Of a stretch of 64,000 nucleotides of DNA, positions 35,407 through 44,522 are shown in pieces. The translations under genes were made by a program, and so were the position numbers. Each line of letters opens with the position of its first letter. The stretch's first letter is position 1. The stretch is taken from assembly GCA_032251145.1 (NCBI GenBank), contig JAVVER010000001.1:1-64000 (forward strand), read 5' to 3'. The notes beneath the pieces were generated by a model. The model ran no database searches. It had not been told where the DNA came from and saw nothing but the letters and a program-made list of their open reading frames with translations. This stretch comes from BRH-c54 sp032251145 (GTDB lineage: Bacteria > Bacteroidota > Bacteroidia > Flavobacteriales_E > Vicingaceae).

Positions 35407-35781
35407 ATGGAAAAAAATCAGTCGTGTTCAAGAATATTTGCCGATGAAAAGCAAATCAACAATTGTAAAATAAAGTTGCAAACCAACTCAAATGCCTTTG
35501 AGCAATTAAGCAGTCTGTTGGCTCTTGCAGGAAATGAAGTTCGATTGAAAATTTTGTTTTTGTTAGAAGAAGAACATGAACTTTGTCCTTGCGATATTGC
35601 TGATATGTTGGAAATGAGTATTCCTGCTATTTCGCAACACCTTCGTAAATTGAAAGATGGAAACGTATTGCAGACCAGACGCTCGGGGCAGACTATTTAT
35701 TATTCGCTTAAAGCAGAAAACTTAGCATTGTTACAACCTTTTTTTCAACATATCAAGAACCCTGAAAAAGTTGCACTATGA
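35407..35781 (+). CDS. ArsR/SmtB-family metal-responsive repressor
   Basis: A 124-residue winged-helix repressor. The recognition helix region is ADMLEMSIPAISQHLRKLKDG (about 65-85) followed by the wing RRSGQTIYYSL. The EHELCPCDIADML segment holds the CxC pair at the position of the alpha-3 thiol sensor of ArsR-type proteins, suitable for As(III), Hg(II) or Cd(II). It overlaps merTP by 4 bases, and a palindromic operator lies upstream, so autoregulation is likely. Which metal it senses is inference. Confidence 0.9.
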   Translation: MEKNQSCSRIFADEKQINNCKIKLQTNSNAFEQLSSLLALAGNEVRLKILFLLEEEHELCPCDIADMLEMSIPAISQHLRKLKDGNVLQTRRSGQTIYYSLKAENLALLQPFFQHIKNPEKVAL

Positions 35782-36380
35782 ATAACCAAAACAAAAAACC
35801 ACAAAAAGGAGCATTAGCCACAGGGATTTTAGCTGCTTTAGCTGCTTCATCGTGCTGCATTCCTCCTGTAATTGCAGCTATAGCTGGAGTTGGTGGAGCT
35901 GCCGGAGCTTTATCATGGATGGAGCCACTCCGCCCTTATTTAATCGGATTAGCCGTAATAGCCATTGGTTACGCTTGGTACAGTCATTTAAAACCCAAAA
36001 AAGATGATGATTGCGGTTGCGAAATCGAAAAGCCAAAATTTTACCAAACTAAAGGATTTTTGGTGGGAATAACTTTGTTCGCCACTTTATCCATTACCTT
36101 TCCTTATTATTCAGGCATATTTTATCCAGATAGTCAACAAGAAGCAATTATTTCGGAGAATAGCAACATCCAAAAAGTTAATATCAGGATAGATGGTATG
36201 ACTTGCGATGCTTGTCAACATCATGTAAATAGTGCAGTAAATGCTTTACCTGGAATAGTGGCTGTAAATTCTTCTTACGAAAAAGGAAATGCCGAAGTGA
36301 AATTTGACAATACACAAACTACGGTTGTGGAAATAGAAAAAGCCATTAATTCAACAGGATATAACGTAATAAAAAAATAA
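35778..36380 (+). CDS. merTP: Mercuric transport fusion protein MerTP
   Basis: A 200-residue fusion. The N-terminal MerT-like membrane part has the vicinal cysteines SSCCIPP (Cys26-Cys27), three hydrophobic helices and a cytoplasmic loop with DDDCGCE (Cys79, Cys81). The C-terminal MerP-like heavy-metal-associated domain has GMTCDACQHHV (Cys143, Cys146). It would import Hg(II) to the cytoplasm, normally for MerA; no mercuric reductase is visible in this window. Directly coupled to the ArsR-type regulator by a 4-base overlap. Confidence 0.92.
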   Translation: MNNQNKKPQKGALATGILAALAASSCCIPPVIAAIAGVGGAAGALSWMEPLRPYLIGLAVIAIGYAWYSHLKPKKDDDCGCEIEKPKFYQTKGFLVGITLFATLSITFPYYSGIFYPDSQQEAIISENSNIQKVNIRIDGMTCDACQHHVNSAVNALPGIVAVNSSYEKGNAEVKFDNTQTTVVEIEKAINSTGYNVIKK

Positions 36381-36384
36381 GATA

Positions 36385-36591
36385 ATGAAAACAGAACTCC
36401 ATTCAACCATAGCTTGTCCTAATTGCGGACATCAAAAAGAAGAAACCATGCCCACCGATGCTTGTCAGTATTTTTACGAATGCGAAAACTGCAAAACGGT
36501 TCTAAAACCAATCAATAATGATTGTTGTGTGTATTGTAGTTATGGAACAGTTCCTTGTCCACCTATTCAAGAAAATAAAAAGTGTTGTTGA
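36385..36591 (+). CDS. Small Cys-rich zinc-ribbon protein of mer operons
   Basis: A 68-residue protein with nine or more cysteines: ACPNCGHQKEE, YECENCKTVLKP, DCCVYCSYGTVPCPP and terminal CC. The CCVxCSYGxVPCPPxQ block is a recognisable signature of small proteins often found beside merTP. It probably binds mercury or zinc in the cytoplasm. It follows merTP by 4 bases. Confidence 0.85.
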   Translation: MKTELHSTIACPNCGHQKEETMPTDACQYFYECENCKTVLKPINNDCCVYCSYGTVPCPPIQENKKCC

Positions 36592-36743
36592 AAAAAATCT
36601 AAAAACCTAATTATTAAAATTATCCATTGCTATTCTTGGATAAAAACTTTAAAAAAGACTTGACGGGTGTAAAAAAACAACTTTTTTTCAAGATTTAATT
36701 TTATATCAAAGCGATTGCTTAGTTTTGTTTTAATTAATTTATA

Positions 36744-37325
36744 ATGTCACGAACAAAATCATATTCAGAAAATACTGTACTCGAAAATGCTATGCACGTA
36801 TTTTGGGAAAATGGTTATGAAGCTACATCGGTACGTTTGTTGGAAAAGGAAATGGGTATCAACCAATTTTCTATATATGCTTCTTTTAAAAACAAAAAAA
36901 CACTATTTATTCGTTCTTTAAAGCAATATAAAGAATATGTAAAAATTCATGTTTTTAAAAACCTTTTACAAGAAAATGCAGGGTTAACAGATTTAGAGTT
37001 TTTTTTATATCAAGCTGCAGAATCTGACATAACACATAAGAAAAAAATTGGTTGTTTCGTTGTAAATACAACCGCAGAATTAGGAAACAGTGATGAAGAA
37101 ATTACTCAAGAACTCCAACAGTATTATCAGTTTATTTTTAACATGCTTAAAAATGTGTTAACCAATGCTATTCGAAAAAAAGAAATTCCTTCATCTACTA
37201 ATATAGAACAACAGTCCAATTTTTTTATAGGAGTAATGCAAAGTGTTTCTGTAGCTTCAAAAACAATGAATAAACAACAATTATCCGACTTTATAAAAAT
37301 TGCAATTAATCAAGTAAAACAATAG
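36744..37325 (+). CDS. TetR/AcrR-family transcriptional regulator
   Basis: A 193-residue repressor with the N-terminal helix-turn-helix (ENAMHVFWENGYEATSVRLLE and IYASFKNKKTLFIRSLKQY). The ligand domain follows. TAGTTTTG at 36720-36727 fits a -7 box just ahead of the start. The next gene, an AhpD-like protein, lies 21 bases downstream and is a likely target. Ligand unknown. Confidence 0.9.
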   Translation: MSRTKSYSENTVLENAMHVFWENGYEATSVRLLEKEMGINQFSIYASFKNKKTLFIRSLKQYKEYVKIHVFKNLLQENAGLTDLEFFLYQAAESDITHKKKIGCFVVNTTAELGNSDEEITQELQQYYQFIFNMLKNVLTNAIRKKEIPSSTNIEQQSNFFIGVMQSVSVASKTMNKQQLSDFIKIAINQVKQ

Positions 37326-37346
37326 ATAAATCAAAAATTAAAAAAC

Positions 37347-37910
37347 ATGGCAGAATTTAAATTACACACCTTTGAAACAGCTCCTGAAGCATCAAAACCA
37401 TTATTAGAAGAAGCGATAAATCAAAATGGCTTTATTCCTAATTTATACGGAATTATGGCAGAATCGCCTGAGTTATTAAAAGCTTATCGTCAAATGGCAG
37501 ATTTGTTTAATGCAACTTCTTTTAGCCCAGTTGAAAAAAATATAGTTTGGCTAACTATTAGTTACCAAAACAAATGTCATTATTGTATGACCATTCATTC
37601 AATGGTTGCAAATATGTTTAAATTACCTGAAAGTATGGTTGATGCTTTGCGTAACAACAAACCACTAACTGATACAAAACTAGAATCGTTAAGAAAATTT
37701 ACCATATTACTTGTTGAAAAAAGAGGTTGGGCTTCTGATGAAGATGTACAGGAATTTTTATCGGCAGGATATTCAAAAAAAAATGTATTAGAATTAGTTG
37801 TTGGTGTAGGTCAAAAAATCATTAGTAACTATGTAAATCATTTAGCAAACACTCCTCTTGACGATAAAATAGTTGATTTTAAATGGGAAGCAAACACCGT
37901 TACCAATTAA
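37347..37910 (+). CDS. Carboxymuconolactone decarboxylase / AhpD-like protein
   Basis: A 187-residue alkylhydroperoxidase-fold protein. The thiol active site is NKCHYCMTIHSMVANM (CxxC with downstream His, about 72-80). The N-terminal NGFIPNLYGIMAESPELLKAYRQM is typical of the uncharacterised peroxidase-related subfamily. It probably gives antioxidant protection and is paired with the TetR regulator immediately upstream. A strong hairpin closes the unit. Confidence 0.88.
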   Translation: MAEFKLHTFETAPEASKPLLEEAINQNGFIPNLYGIMAESPELLKAYRQMADLFNATSFSPVEKNIVWLTISYQNKCHYCMTIHSMVANMFKLPESMVDALRNNKPLTDTKLESLRKFTILLVEKRGWASDEDVQEFLSAGYSKKNVLELVVGVGQKIISNYVNHLANTPLDDKIVDFKWEANTVTN

Positions 37911-37974
37911 TTGTTTTATTTTTTAGTAAATGGATAAACAATTATTCATAAAAGTAGAAGCTAACTTATTTTGA

Positions 37975-38012
37975 CCTTTCTTTGAAAATCACATCTTATT
38001 TTCAAAGAAAGG
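37975..38012. terminator. 15-bp hairpin between convergent genes
   Basis: CCTTTCTTTGAAAAT and ATTTTCAAAGAAAGG are perfectly complementary with an 8-base loop, and lie in the 143-base gap between a plus-strand and a minus-strand gene. A bidirectional terminator is likely, although T-runs are short. Confidence 0.8.
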
Positions 38013-38053
38013 ACGATAAGAAAAATACCACATCACTAAATAATAAAAACCCA

Positions 38054-39073
38054 CTAATATAGATATTTTAAATACTGTTTTTTGATGGTATTTTCTGCAG
38101 GTTTGTTTTGTGGAGTAAACCTATTATTTGAAGTACCTCCTGCTATACTATAATTGGCATACCATTTCCACATAAACCCGCCTAAAAACCATTTCTCATC
38201 CCAAAACTGATTAAATAAGGCTTGTAAGGCAGAAGACTGCAGCAGAAGATTTACTTCGCCTTCTTTTCTATCTGAACTCCATGGTTCTTTGGTTGAAAAA
38301 TTAATACTTCTATAACCAAACTCTGTAAACAATACAGGTTTTTTGGTAATCTTAACAACTTGTTCTATTGATTTTTTATGTGCTTTCCATCCTTTTTCAA
38401 TTTCAGAAACCGATGGGTTTTTCTTTTCACTCAATGGAAAATAAGCATCAATACCTACAATATCTAACTGATTCCACATTAAAATTTTATCAAACTCATC
38501 CCAATTGGCAGCGTAAGTTAATTTGCCTTTATAAATTTTTCTTACTTCAACAACTAAGTTATTCCAATAAGACGGGCGGTATTTTACAAAATTCATTAAC
38601 TCAGTACCTACACAAAATAGCTCGACATTTAACTCTTGAGCCAACCGAGCATAGTTTAATATAAATTTCGAATACGAATTTTCTAAGGTTTTCCAATCTT
38701 GCTCGTTCGACATTTCAATAAAACCAGTGTATTTACCATGCCCTACCCATAGTTGAGGCTTTAACATTACTCTTAATTTTTGTGATTTTAATAGGCTAAT
38801 GTATTGCGTAATACCTACACTAGTTTCTCCAAACCATTGTCTTTGAGCATTAAAGTAAATCTGAGGTTGGTTTACATCTTTAACAAACCCAAACGGACTA
38901 ACCGCTACAAAATTAGCATGTATATTTTTTATTGGTAAAAGTTGTTCAACCTGAAGCGAATCGTTTGAAGAAACTAAACTAATCCCATTAATTTTTTTAG
39001 TTTGAGCATTTATATTACTGATAAAAAAAACAGTAAATAAACAACCAACTAGAGCATGTTTTAAAATTATCAA
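38054..39073 (-). CDS. GH113-like glycoside hydrolase, secreted
   Basis: A 339-residue TIM-barrel enzyme with signal peptide (ending NINAQ). Putative catalytic acids lie in LFCVGTELMN (about 152) and PVLFTEFGYRS (about 251), at the ends of strands 4 and 7 as in clan A families; the WVGHGKYTGF and GGFMWKWY segments resemble GH113 (mannanase-like) proteins. It likely acts in the periplasm or outside. Its partner gene downstream encodes a barrel-like outer-membrane protein in the opposite operon order: 39088-39981 is transcribed first, 14 bases before this gene. Confidence 0.75.
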   Translation of the reverse strand: MIILKHALVGCLFTVFFISNINAQTKKINGISLVSSNDSLQVEQLLPIKNIHANFVAVSPFGFVKDVNQPQIYFNAQRQWFGETSVGITQYISLLKSQKLRVMLKPQLWVGHGKYTGFIEMSNEQDWKTLENSYSKFILNYARLAQELNVELFCVGTELMNFVKYRPSYWNNLVVEVRKIYKGKLTYAANWDEFDKILMWNQLDIVGIDAYFPLSEKKNPSVSEIEKGWKAHKKSIEQVVKITKKPVLFTEFGYRSINFSTKEPWSSDRKEGEVNLLLQSSALQALFNQFWDEKWFLGGFMWKWYANYSIAGGTSNNRFTPQNKPAENTIKKQYLKYLY

Positions 39074-39087
39074 GTTAACCAGTTTTT

Positions 39088-39981
39088 TTAAATTAACAAA
39101 TACCTAACACCAAAATTATACGACTCTCCTAAACCTGCTCCTCTAGCTTGGAAAAAATTAGAATAAGACATTTCTAAGGTAATATTATTAAATAATTGCA
39201 TTTTAAAACCTAACCCAGCTAAGGTATAGCCTTGTGCAAAATTATTTCCTAAATCTATTAGTTCAAAATGCTGAAGATAGATTAAAGCAGTATATTTTGA
39301 CGTAATAAAATAACTTAAAAATGCACTTACTGGAATACCTAAGCTATTGTTTGCATAACGCTCACCAACATTCTGAAATTGGTTAGCATCTTTAGCTTTT
39401 CCTCCAAAATTAAAAGCAAAATCAATTTCACTAAAAAGTTGAAATTTTCTACCAGGAAAAGTTTTATCATAAAAAAGTCTGTTTTCAAAAACATAACTTC
39501 TTTTATCTAAAAAAAAACGGGGTTGATCTTCAAAAATAGGGGCAAAAAATGAAGTTTGAACCGTGAAATTTTTAACCTCTTTGTTGGGTTGCCATTTTAA
39601 ACTAATACCAACACTAGTTAATGCTCTTGCTGAATTGTTTTTATTATCAATAAATTTAAGCGGACTCCAACGGTTTTCATTAATGGTATTAGATTTAAAG
39701 TTAAAAATAAAACCAAGGTTGGCATTAGATTTTTGAGAAACACCAGTAAATACCTCAAAAGTGGTAGTGAAAAAATTAGAGCGAGGTTCATTTATTATTA
39801 CTCCGTTATCTTCTCTCTTGTTTTGAGTAAACAAACTATTAAAAACTTTGATATCCCAATTTTGGTCTTTAATTAATTGCGATGGTGTAAATTTTTGCAA
39901 ATTACTTTGTGAAGTATCTGCTTGAGCAAATCCATAAAAAGAAATACTCCAAAATAATACTACTAATAAAGATTGTTTCAT
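39088..39981 (-). CDS. Putative outer-membrane beta-barrel protein
   Basis: A 297-residue protein with signal peptide (ending YGFAQ). It has repeated amphipathic strands rich in aromatic and Asn residues (NLGFIFNFKSN, FQLFSEIDFAFNFGG, ITLEMSYSNFF) and ends GVRYLLI. No known family name. It is co-transcribed with the GH113-like hydrolase, so it may handle the same glycan. Start ATG at 39981. Confidence 0.65.
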   Translation of the reverse strand: MKQSLLVVLFWSISFYGFAQADTSQSNLQKFTPSQLIKDQNWDIKVFNSLFTQNKREDNGVIINEPRSNFFTTTFEVFTGVSQKSNANLGFIFNFKSNTINENRWSPLKFIDNKNNSARALTSVGISLKWQPNKEVKNFTVQTSFFAPIFEDQPRFFLDKRSYVFENRLFYDKTFPGRKFQLFSEIDFAFNFGGKAKDANQFQNVGERYANNSLGIPVSAFLSYFITSKYTALIYLQHFELIDLGNNFAQGYTLAGLGFKMQLFNNITLEMSYSNFFQARGAGLGESYNFGVRYLLI

Positions 39982-40121
39982 TATTAATTAAACGCTGTAA
40001 GGTTAAAATTAAAGACTTTTTTATATAATTACCAAATATACAATTAGTCGTAAAAACAATAAATCCTTACATATTGTCAGTTTAGCTTTTGGTAATCGTC
40101 TTTTAAGGAAACTCATCTAAT

Positions 40122-40877
40122 ATGAAAAAACAAAAAATAACTTTTACCAACAAAAAAGGACTAGAGTTAGCAGCCCTAATAGAAATACCAGAAAACGATA
40201 TTAAAGGGTTTGCTGTATTTGCTCATTGTTTTACTTGCAACAAGAACCTAACTGCAGTAACCAACATAGGTAGAGCTTTAAACGCTAACGGAATAGCCGT
40301 TTTGCGATTCGATTTTACTGGATTGGGTGAGAGCGAAGGCGAGTTTGAAAACACCAATTTTTCGTCAAATGTGGATGATTTAATTTCAGCAGCAGAATAT
40401 CTAGAAAAAAATTATGAAGCTCCAAGTATTTTAATAGGACATTCATTAGGCGGTGCAGCTGTTATTTTTGCAGCTAAACAATTACCAGGTATTAAAGCTG
40501 TTGCTACTGTTGGAGCACCTTCCAACCCAAAGCATGTTGCTCATTTATTCAAATCGGGTATAGATGAAATTAACCAAAAAGGAGAAGCTCTTTTATCTAT
40601 AGGGGGAAGAGATTTTAAAATTCAAAAGCATTTTTTGGAAGATATTAACGAGCAAAACATGGCACAAACTGTAAAAGATATGAATAAGGCCTTGTTGGTA
40701 CTTCACTCACCACAAGATACTACCGTTGGAATAGAAAATGCAGCTCAAATTTATCAGGCAGCTTGGCATCCAAAAAGTTTTATTTCATTAGATGGAGCCG
40801 ACCACTTATTGTCTAAAAAAGAAGATTCGCAATACGTTGGACAAATGATAGCCAATTGGTCGGTAAGATACATATAA
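40122..40877 (+). CDS. Alpha/beta hydrolase
   Basis: A 251-residue serine hydrolase with the nucleophile elbow GHSLGGAAV (Ser at about 109) and C-terminal histidine in LDGADHLLSKK (about 228). Sequence style (FAHCFTCNKNLTAVTNIGRAL, FDFTGLGESEGEFENTNF) matches the N-terminal half of the bifunctional alpha/beta hydrolase-OsmC proteins, but the OsmC half is absent here. Cytoplasmic; substrate unknown. A patatin gene follows after 10 bases, so the two may form an operon of lipid or ester hydrolysis. Confidence 0.9.
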   Translation: MKKQKITFTNKKGLELAALIEIPENDIKGFAVFAHCFTCNKNLTAVTNIGRALNANGIAVLRFDFTGLGESEGEFENTNFSSNVDDLISAAEYLEKNYEAPSILIGHSLGGAAVIFAAKQLPGIKAVATVGAPSNPKHVAHLFKSGIDEINQKGEALLSIGGRDFKIQKHFLEDINEQNMAQTVKDMNKALLVLHSPQDTTVGIENAAQIYQAAWHPKSFISLDGADHLLSKKEDSQYVGQMIANWSVRYI

Positions 40878-40887
40878 AAACAAAAAA

Positions 40888-41811
40888 ATGAACGCTTTAG
40901 TAATTTCTGGTGGAGGTAGTAAAGGAGCTTTTGCAGGTGGCATAGCAGAATACCTTATTAACACAAAAAAAAATCAATACGATATTTTTGTAGGAAGCTC
41001 TGTAGGAAGTTTGTTAATTAGTCAGTTAGCAATCAACAACATTGATAAGATAAAAAAAACCTTTACCAGTATTTCTAACAGTGATATTTTTAATATTTCT
41101 CCTTTCATCGTTAATAAAAAAGAAGAAATTCCAAGCATACGAATAAACCATTTTAATACTTTAAGAGCGTTTTTAAAGGGGTGCAATACCTTTGGCGAGA
41201 GCAAAAACTTAAGAAAGTTAATTGAAAAAGTACATTCCGAAAGCGAATTTGATTTACTTAAGAAGTCAAAAAAAGTATTTTTTACTGTTTCTAACCTTAC
41301 AGAAAATAAAGTAGAATATATTGATGCATCTACTTGTACATACAACGATTATTGCGACTGGATGTGGGCTTCTGCTAATTACGTTCCGTTTATGAGTTTG
41401 ATGACAAAAAACGGCAAACAATATGCCGATGGTGGTTTCGCGTGTCATGTTCCAGTATTACAGGCAATTAATAATGGAGCAACCAATATAGACGTGATTA
41501 TTTTAGACGAAGAAATTAACGAAAATATAACCCATCCTGCTTACAACAATCCTTTCCAATCGTTAATGGGAGTTTTTACGTTTATGACAAATCAAATTGC
41601 ACTAAAAGATATTTTGATAACAAAACTCGAAGGGCGACAATCTCAAATTGATATAAAATTTTGGTATCCGCCTAAAAACATAACCAATAACCCACTTTAT
41701 TTCAACTCCAAATTAATGACAAAATGGTGGGATGATGGCTATGAAAGAGCTAAAACTACTCCGCCAATTTGTTACTGTTTTATGGATAACGGAGATTTAA
41801 AAATTATGTAA
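40888..41811 (+). CDS. Patatin-like phospholipase
   Basis: A 307-residue acyl hydrolase. The oxyanion-hole loop GGGSKGAFAGG (residues 7-17), catalytic GSSVGSL (Ser at about 40) and the dyad aspartate in YADGGFA (about 179) are present. Probable lipid esterase of the cytoplasm or inner membrane; no signal peptide. Second gene of the pair with the alpha/beta hydrolase and 32 bases before the flavoprotein gene. Confidence 0.9.
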   Translation: MNALVISGGGSKGAFAGGIAEYLINTKKNQYDIFVGSSVGSLLISQLAINNIDKIKKTFTSISNSDIFNISPFIVNKKEEIPSIRINHFNTLRAFLKGCNTFGESKNLRKLIEKVHSESEFDLLKKSKKVFFTVSNLTENKVEYIDASTCTYNDYCDWMWASANYVPFMSLMTKNGKQYADGGFACHVPVLQAINNGATNIDVIILDEEINENITHPAYNNPFQSLMGVFTFMTNQIALKDILITKLEGRQSQIDIKFWYPPKNITNNPLYFNSKLMTKWWDDGYERAKTTPPICYCFMDNGDLKIM

Positions 41812-41843
41812 TCAATACAACTAAATAATCAAATAAATAAAAC

Positions 41844-43349
41844 ATGAAAGTAAGAGAAACATTTATCCTATTATCAATAATTATAATTGCCTCAATTGTA
41901 GGTTTATCTTTTGTTTGGCAACCCATTCTGTGGAGTTTTATTCTTTTTGGACCACTAATTTTGTTGGGTTACTCTGATATTCTTCAAAACAAACAAACCA
42001 TAAAAAAGAATTTTCCAGTTATTGGTCATTTTAGGTATATTTTAGAAAAGATACGACCTGAAATTATGCAATATTTTGTTGAAACAGATACCGAAGGAAC
42101 TCCCATAAACAGAATTTTTAGGTCATTAATTTATCAACGATCAAAAAAAGTAAATGATACTACGCCTTTTGGAACAAGGATGGATGTTTATAGAACAGGC
42201 TATGAATGGATGGATCATTCTGTTTATGCAAAAAGCGGACATGATTTAGACAACTCCCCAAGAGTATTAGTTGGAGGAAAAGATTGTAAAAAACACTATT
42301 CGGCAAGTATTTTAAATATCTCAGCCATGAGTTTTGGTGCGTTAAGTCAAAATGCTGTACTGGCAATGAATACTGGAGCAAAAATGGGTGGGTTTGCTCA
42401 CAATACAGGAGAAGGCGGAATTAGTCCCTACCACAAAAAACCAGGCGGAGATTTAATTTGGCAAATTGGTACGGGTTATTTTGGTTGTAGAACAAAAGAA
42501 GGCAATTTTTGCCCAGATACATTCCAAAAAAATGCGACTATAGAGAATGTAAAAATGATAGAAATAAAACTATCTCAAGGAGCAAAACCAGGGCATGGGG
42601 GAATTTTACCGGCAAGTAAAAATACCGAAGAAATTGCTGCTATAAGACACGTAGCACCTTTTACTGATGTTCATTCGCCTCCTGGACATAAAGCTTTTAA
42701 TAATGCAGAAGGTTTAATGCTCTTTATCAAACAATTAAGAGATTTGTCGGGTGGAAAACCTATCGGATTCAAATTATGTGTTGGTAAAAAGCAAGAATTT
42801 ATCGACTTTTGTGAGGCAATGCTAAAAACAGGCATTAAACCTGATTTTATTACAGTTGATGGCGGAGAAGGAGGAACTGGAGCTGCTCCTGTTGAGTTTT
42901 CTAACTCATTAGGAATGCCGCTTAGAGATGGATTAGCATTTGTTGTTGATACTCTTAAGAAATACAATTTAAAAGAAGAAATTAAAGTAGTTGCTTCTGG
43001 AAAAATATTCACAGGATTTCATATTGCTAGAGTAATTGCTTTAGGAGCAGATATGGTAAACAGTGCAAGAGCTATGATGATGGCAGTGGGTTGTATTCAA
43101 GCTTTACAATGTAACACCAACACTTGTCCGGTTGGTGTTGCCACACAAAACAAAAGCCTAATGAAAGGGTTAAATGTAAATGATAAATCGGTAAGGGTGG
43201 CTAATTTTCATGCTGAAACCGTAAAAAGTTTTGTAGAATTACTAGCTGCTTCGGGCTTATCAAAACCTGAAGAATTATCAAGGGTACATATAAACAGAAG
43301 AGTTTCTGAAACTAAAGTGATGAAATACAGCGAAATATATCCTGAATAA
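41844..43349 (+). CDS. FMN-binding glutamate synthase-family protein
   Basis: A 501-residue protein with two N-terminal membrane helices (LLSIIIIASIVGLSFVW and ILWSFILFGPLILLGY) followed by a glutamate synthase-like FMN/Fe-S TIM barrel (MSFGALSQNAV, GEGGISPYH, VDGGEGGTGAAP). The iron-sulfur pattern CIQALQCNTNTC (C-x5-C-x4-C) is intact. There is no glutaminase domain, so it is not a classical GltB; the true substrate of these membrane-anchored relatives is unknown. Follows the patatin gene, and precedes the HD-DUF5706 gene by 21 bases. Confidence 0.88.
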   Translation: MKVRETFILLSIIIIASIVGLSFVWQPILWSFILFGPLILLGYSDILQNKQTIKKNFPVIGHFRYILEKIRPEIMQYFVETDTEGTPINRIFRSLIYQRSKKVNDTTPFGTRMDVYRTGYEWMDHSVYAKSGHDLDNSPRVLVGGKDCKKHYSASILNISAMSFGALSQNAVLAMNTGAKMGGFAHNTGEGGISPYHKKPGGDLIWQIGTGYFGCRTKEGNFCPDTFQKNATIENVKMIEIKLSQGAKPGHGGILPASKNTEEIAAIRHVAPFTDVHSPPGHKAFNNAEGLMLFIKQLRDLSGGKPIGFKLCVGKKQEFIDFCEAMLKTGIKPDFITVDGGEGGTGAAPVEFSNSLGMPLRDGLAFVVDTLKKYNLKEEIKVVASGKIFTGFHIARVIALGADMVNSARAMMMAVGCIQALQCNTNTCPVGVATQNKSLMKGLNVNDKSVRVANFHAETVKSFVELLAASGLSKPEELSRVHINRRVSETKVMKYSEIYPE

Positions 43350-43370
43350 AAATCAGTAAAAATCTAATTT

Positions 43371-44522
43371 ATGAGCAATTCCCTTTTAACAGAAGTAGAA
43401 AAACACGTTTTTAACTTGTTTAAGCAAGGCAGCAATGCTAAACTAGTTTACCACAACTTTAAACACACCAACGAGGTGGTTAAAAATGTAAAAGAAATTG
43501 CTGCTGCAGAAAAAATTAGTGACGAAGAGTTGGAATTGGTTTTAATTGCGGCTTGGTTTCATGATATTGGTTACCTAACCACTTGCGAAAATCATGAGCA
43601 ATTGGGGGTAGAAGAAGCTACTCGTTTTTTACAACAACAAAATTTTTCCTCAGAAAAAATAAAAGTGGTTGCTGATTGCATATTGGCTACTAAGTTAGGC
43701 ACCGAACCTACTAATTTATTACAAGAAATTATATGTGATGCCGATATGACTGGATTGTCAAAATCGGATTACTCCGAGCGTACTCAACTTTTAAGAGCCG
43801 AATGTTGTGTAATTAAAAATGAAGAATTTGAAGAAGATGAATGGTTAAAAAAAGAAATAGTCTTTTTGTCTAACCATAAATACTACACCAAATATGCACT
43901 ATTAAATTTTAATGAACCTAAATATAAAAACCTACTACAAAAAGAAAAAGAATTAGATAAAATAGAAAAAAAGCTGAGCAAAGTAGAATCTCCTGAAAAA
44001 GGAATTGAAACCATGTTTAGAACGGCACTAAAAAACCACATGGAATTGAGTGCTATTGCCGATAACAAAGCCAATATTATGCTAAGTATTAATGCTTTAG
44101 TAATTTCAATAGTGGTTTCATCCTTAATCTCAAAATTTGATAAGCATCCTGAGTTTATTGTTCCAACAGTCCTTATGCTTGTTGTATGTCTAATTGCTAT
44201 TGTTTTAGCAACCCTTTCCACCAAACCTAAAATTACGGAAGGAAAATTTACTACTGATGATGTGAAAAAGAGAAAGGCAAACTTATTGTTTTTTGGAAAT
44301 TTTCACAGCATGGAGTTAACAGACTACGAGTGGGGAATGAAAGAAATTATGAAAGATAAAGAGTATTTGTACTCTTCATTAATCAGAGATTTATACTTTT
44401 TAGGCGTTGTGTTAGCAAAAAAATACACCTATCTCAGGTGGTGTTATACCGTTTTTATGTACGGAATGATTTTAAGCGTTGGAGTTTATGCGGTTGCTAT
44501 TTTATTTACCAATCATCATTAA
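43371..44522 (+). CDS. HD-domain protein fused to a DUF5706/PycTM-like membrane domain
   Basis: A 383-residue two-part protein. Residues 1-190 form an HD phosphohydrolase domain: HNFKHTNEV, WFHDIGYL (the HD pair, about 64-65) and CDADMTGL. A charged coil (about 190-215) leads to a DUF5706 domain (about 217-383) with GIETMFRTALKNHMELSAIADNKAN and hydrophobic segments IMLSINALVISIVVSSLI, VLMLVVCLIAIVLATL and VFMYGMILSVGVYAVAILF. DUF5706 is the membrane effector module of some Pycsar cyclic-pyrimidine defence systems. HD-DUF5706 fusions may also be housekeeping. It ends convergently on a DUF2652 cyclase-like gene with a 4-base overlap. Confidence 0.85.
   Translation: MSNSLLTEVEKHVFNLFKQGSNAKLVYHNFKHTNEVVKNVKEIAAAEKISDEELELVLIAAWFHDIGYLTTCENHEQLGVEEATRFLQQQNFSSEKIKVVADCILATKLGTEPTNLLQEIICDADMTGLSKSDYSERTQLLRAECCVIKNEEFEEDEWLKKEIVFLSNHKYYTKYALLNFNEPKYKNLLQKEKELDKIEKKLSKVESPEKGIETMFRTALKNHMELSAIADNKANIMLSINALVISIVVSSLISKFDKHPEFIVPTVLMLVVCLIAIVLATLSTKPKITEGKFTTDDVKKRKANLLFFGNFHSMELTDYEWGMKEIMKDKEYLYSSLIRDLYFLGVVLAKKYTYLRWCYTVFMYGMILSVGVYAVAILFTNHH

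Noticed and set aside
36640..36700. A/T-rich CTTGA...TCAAG inverted repeat before the TetR gene
   Set aside because: Arms are mostly A and T runs; too low in complexity to claim an operator.
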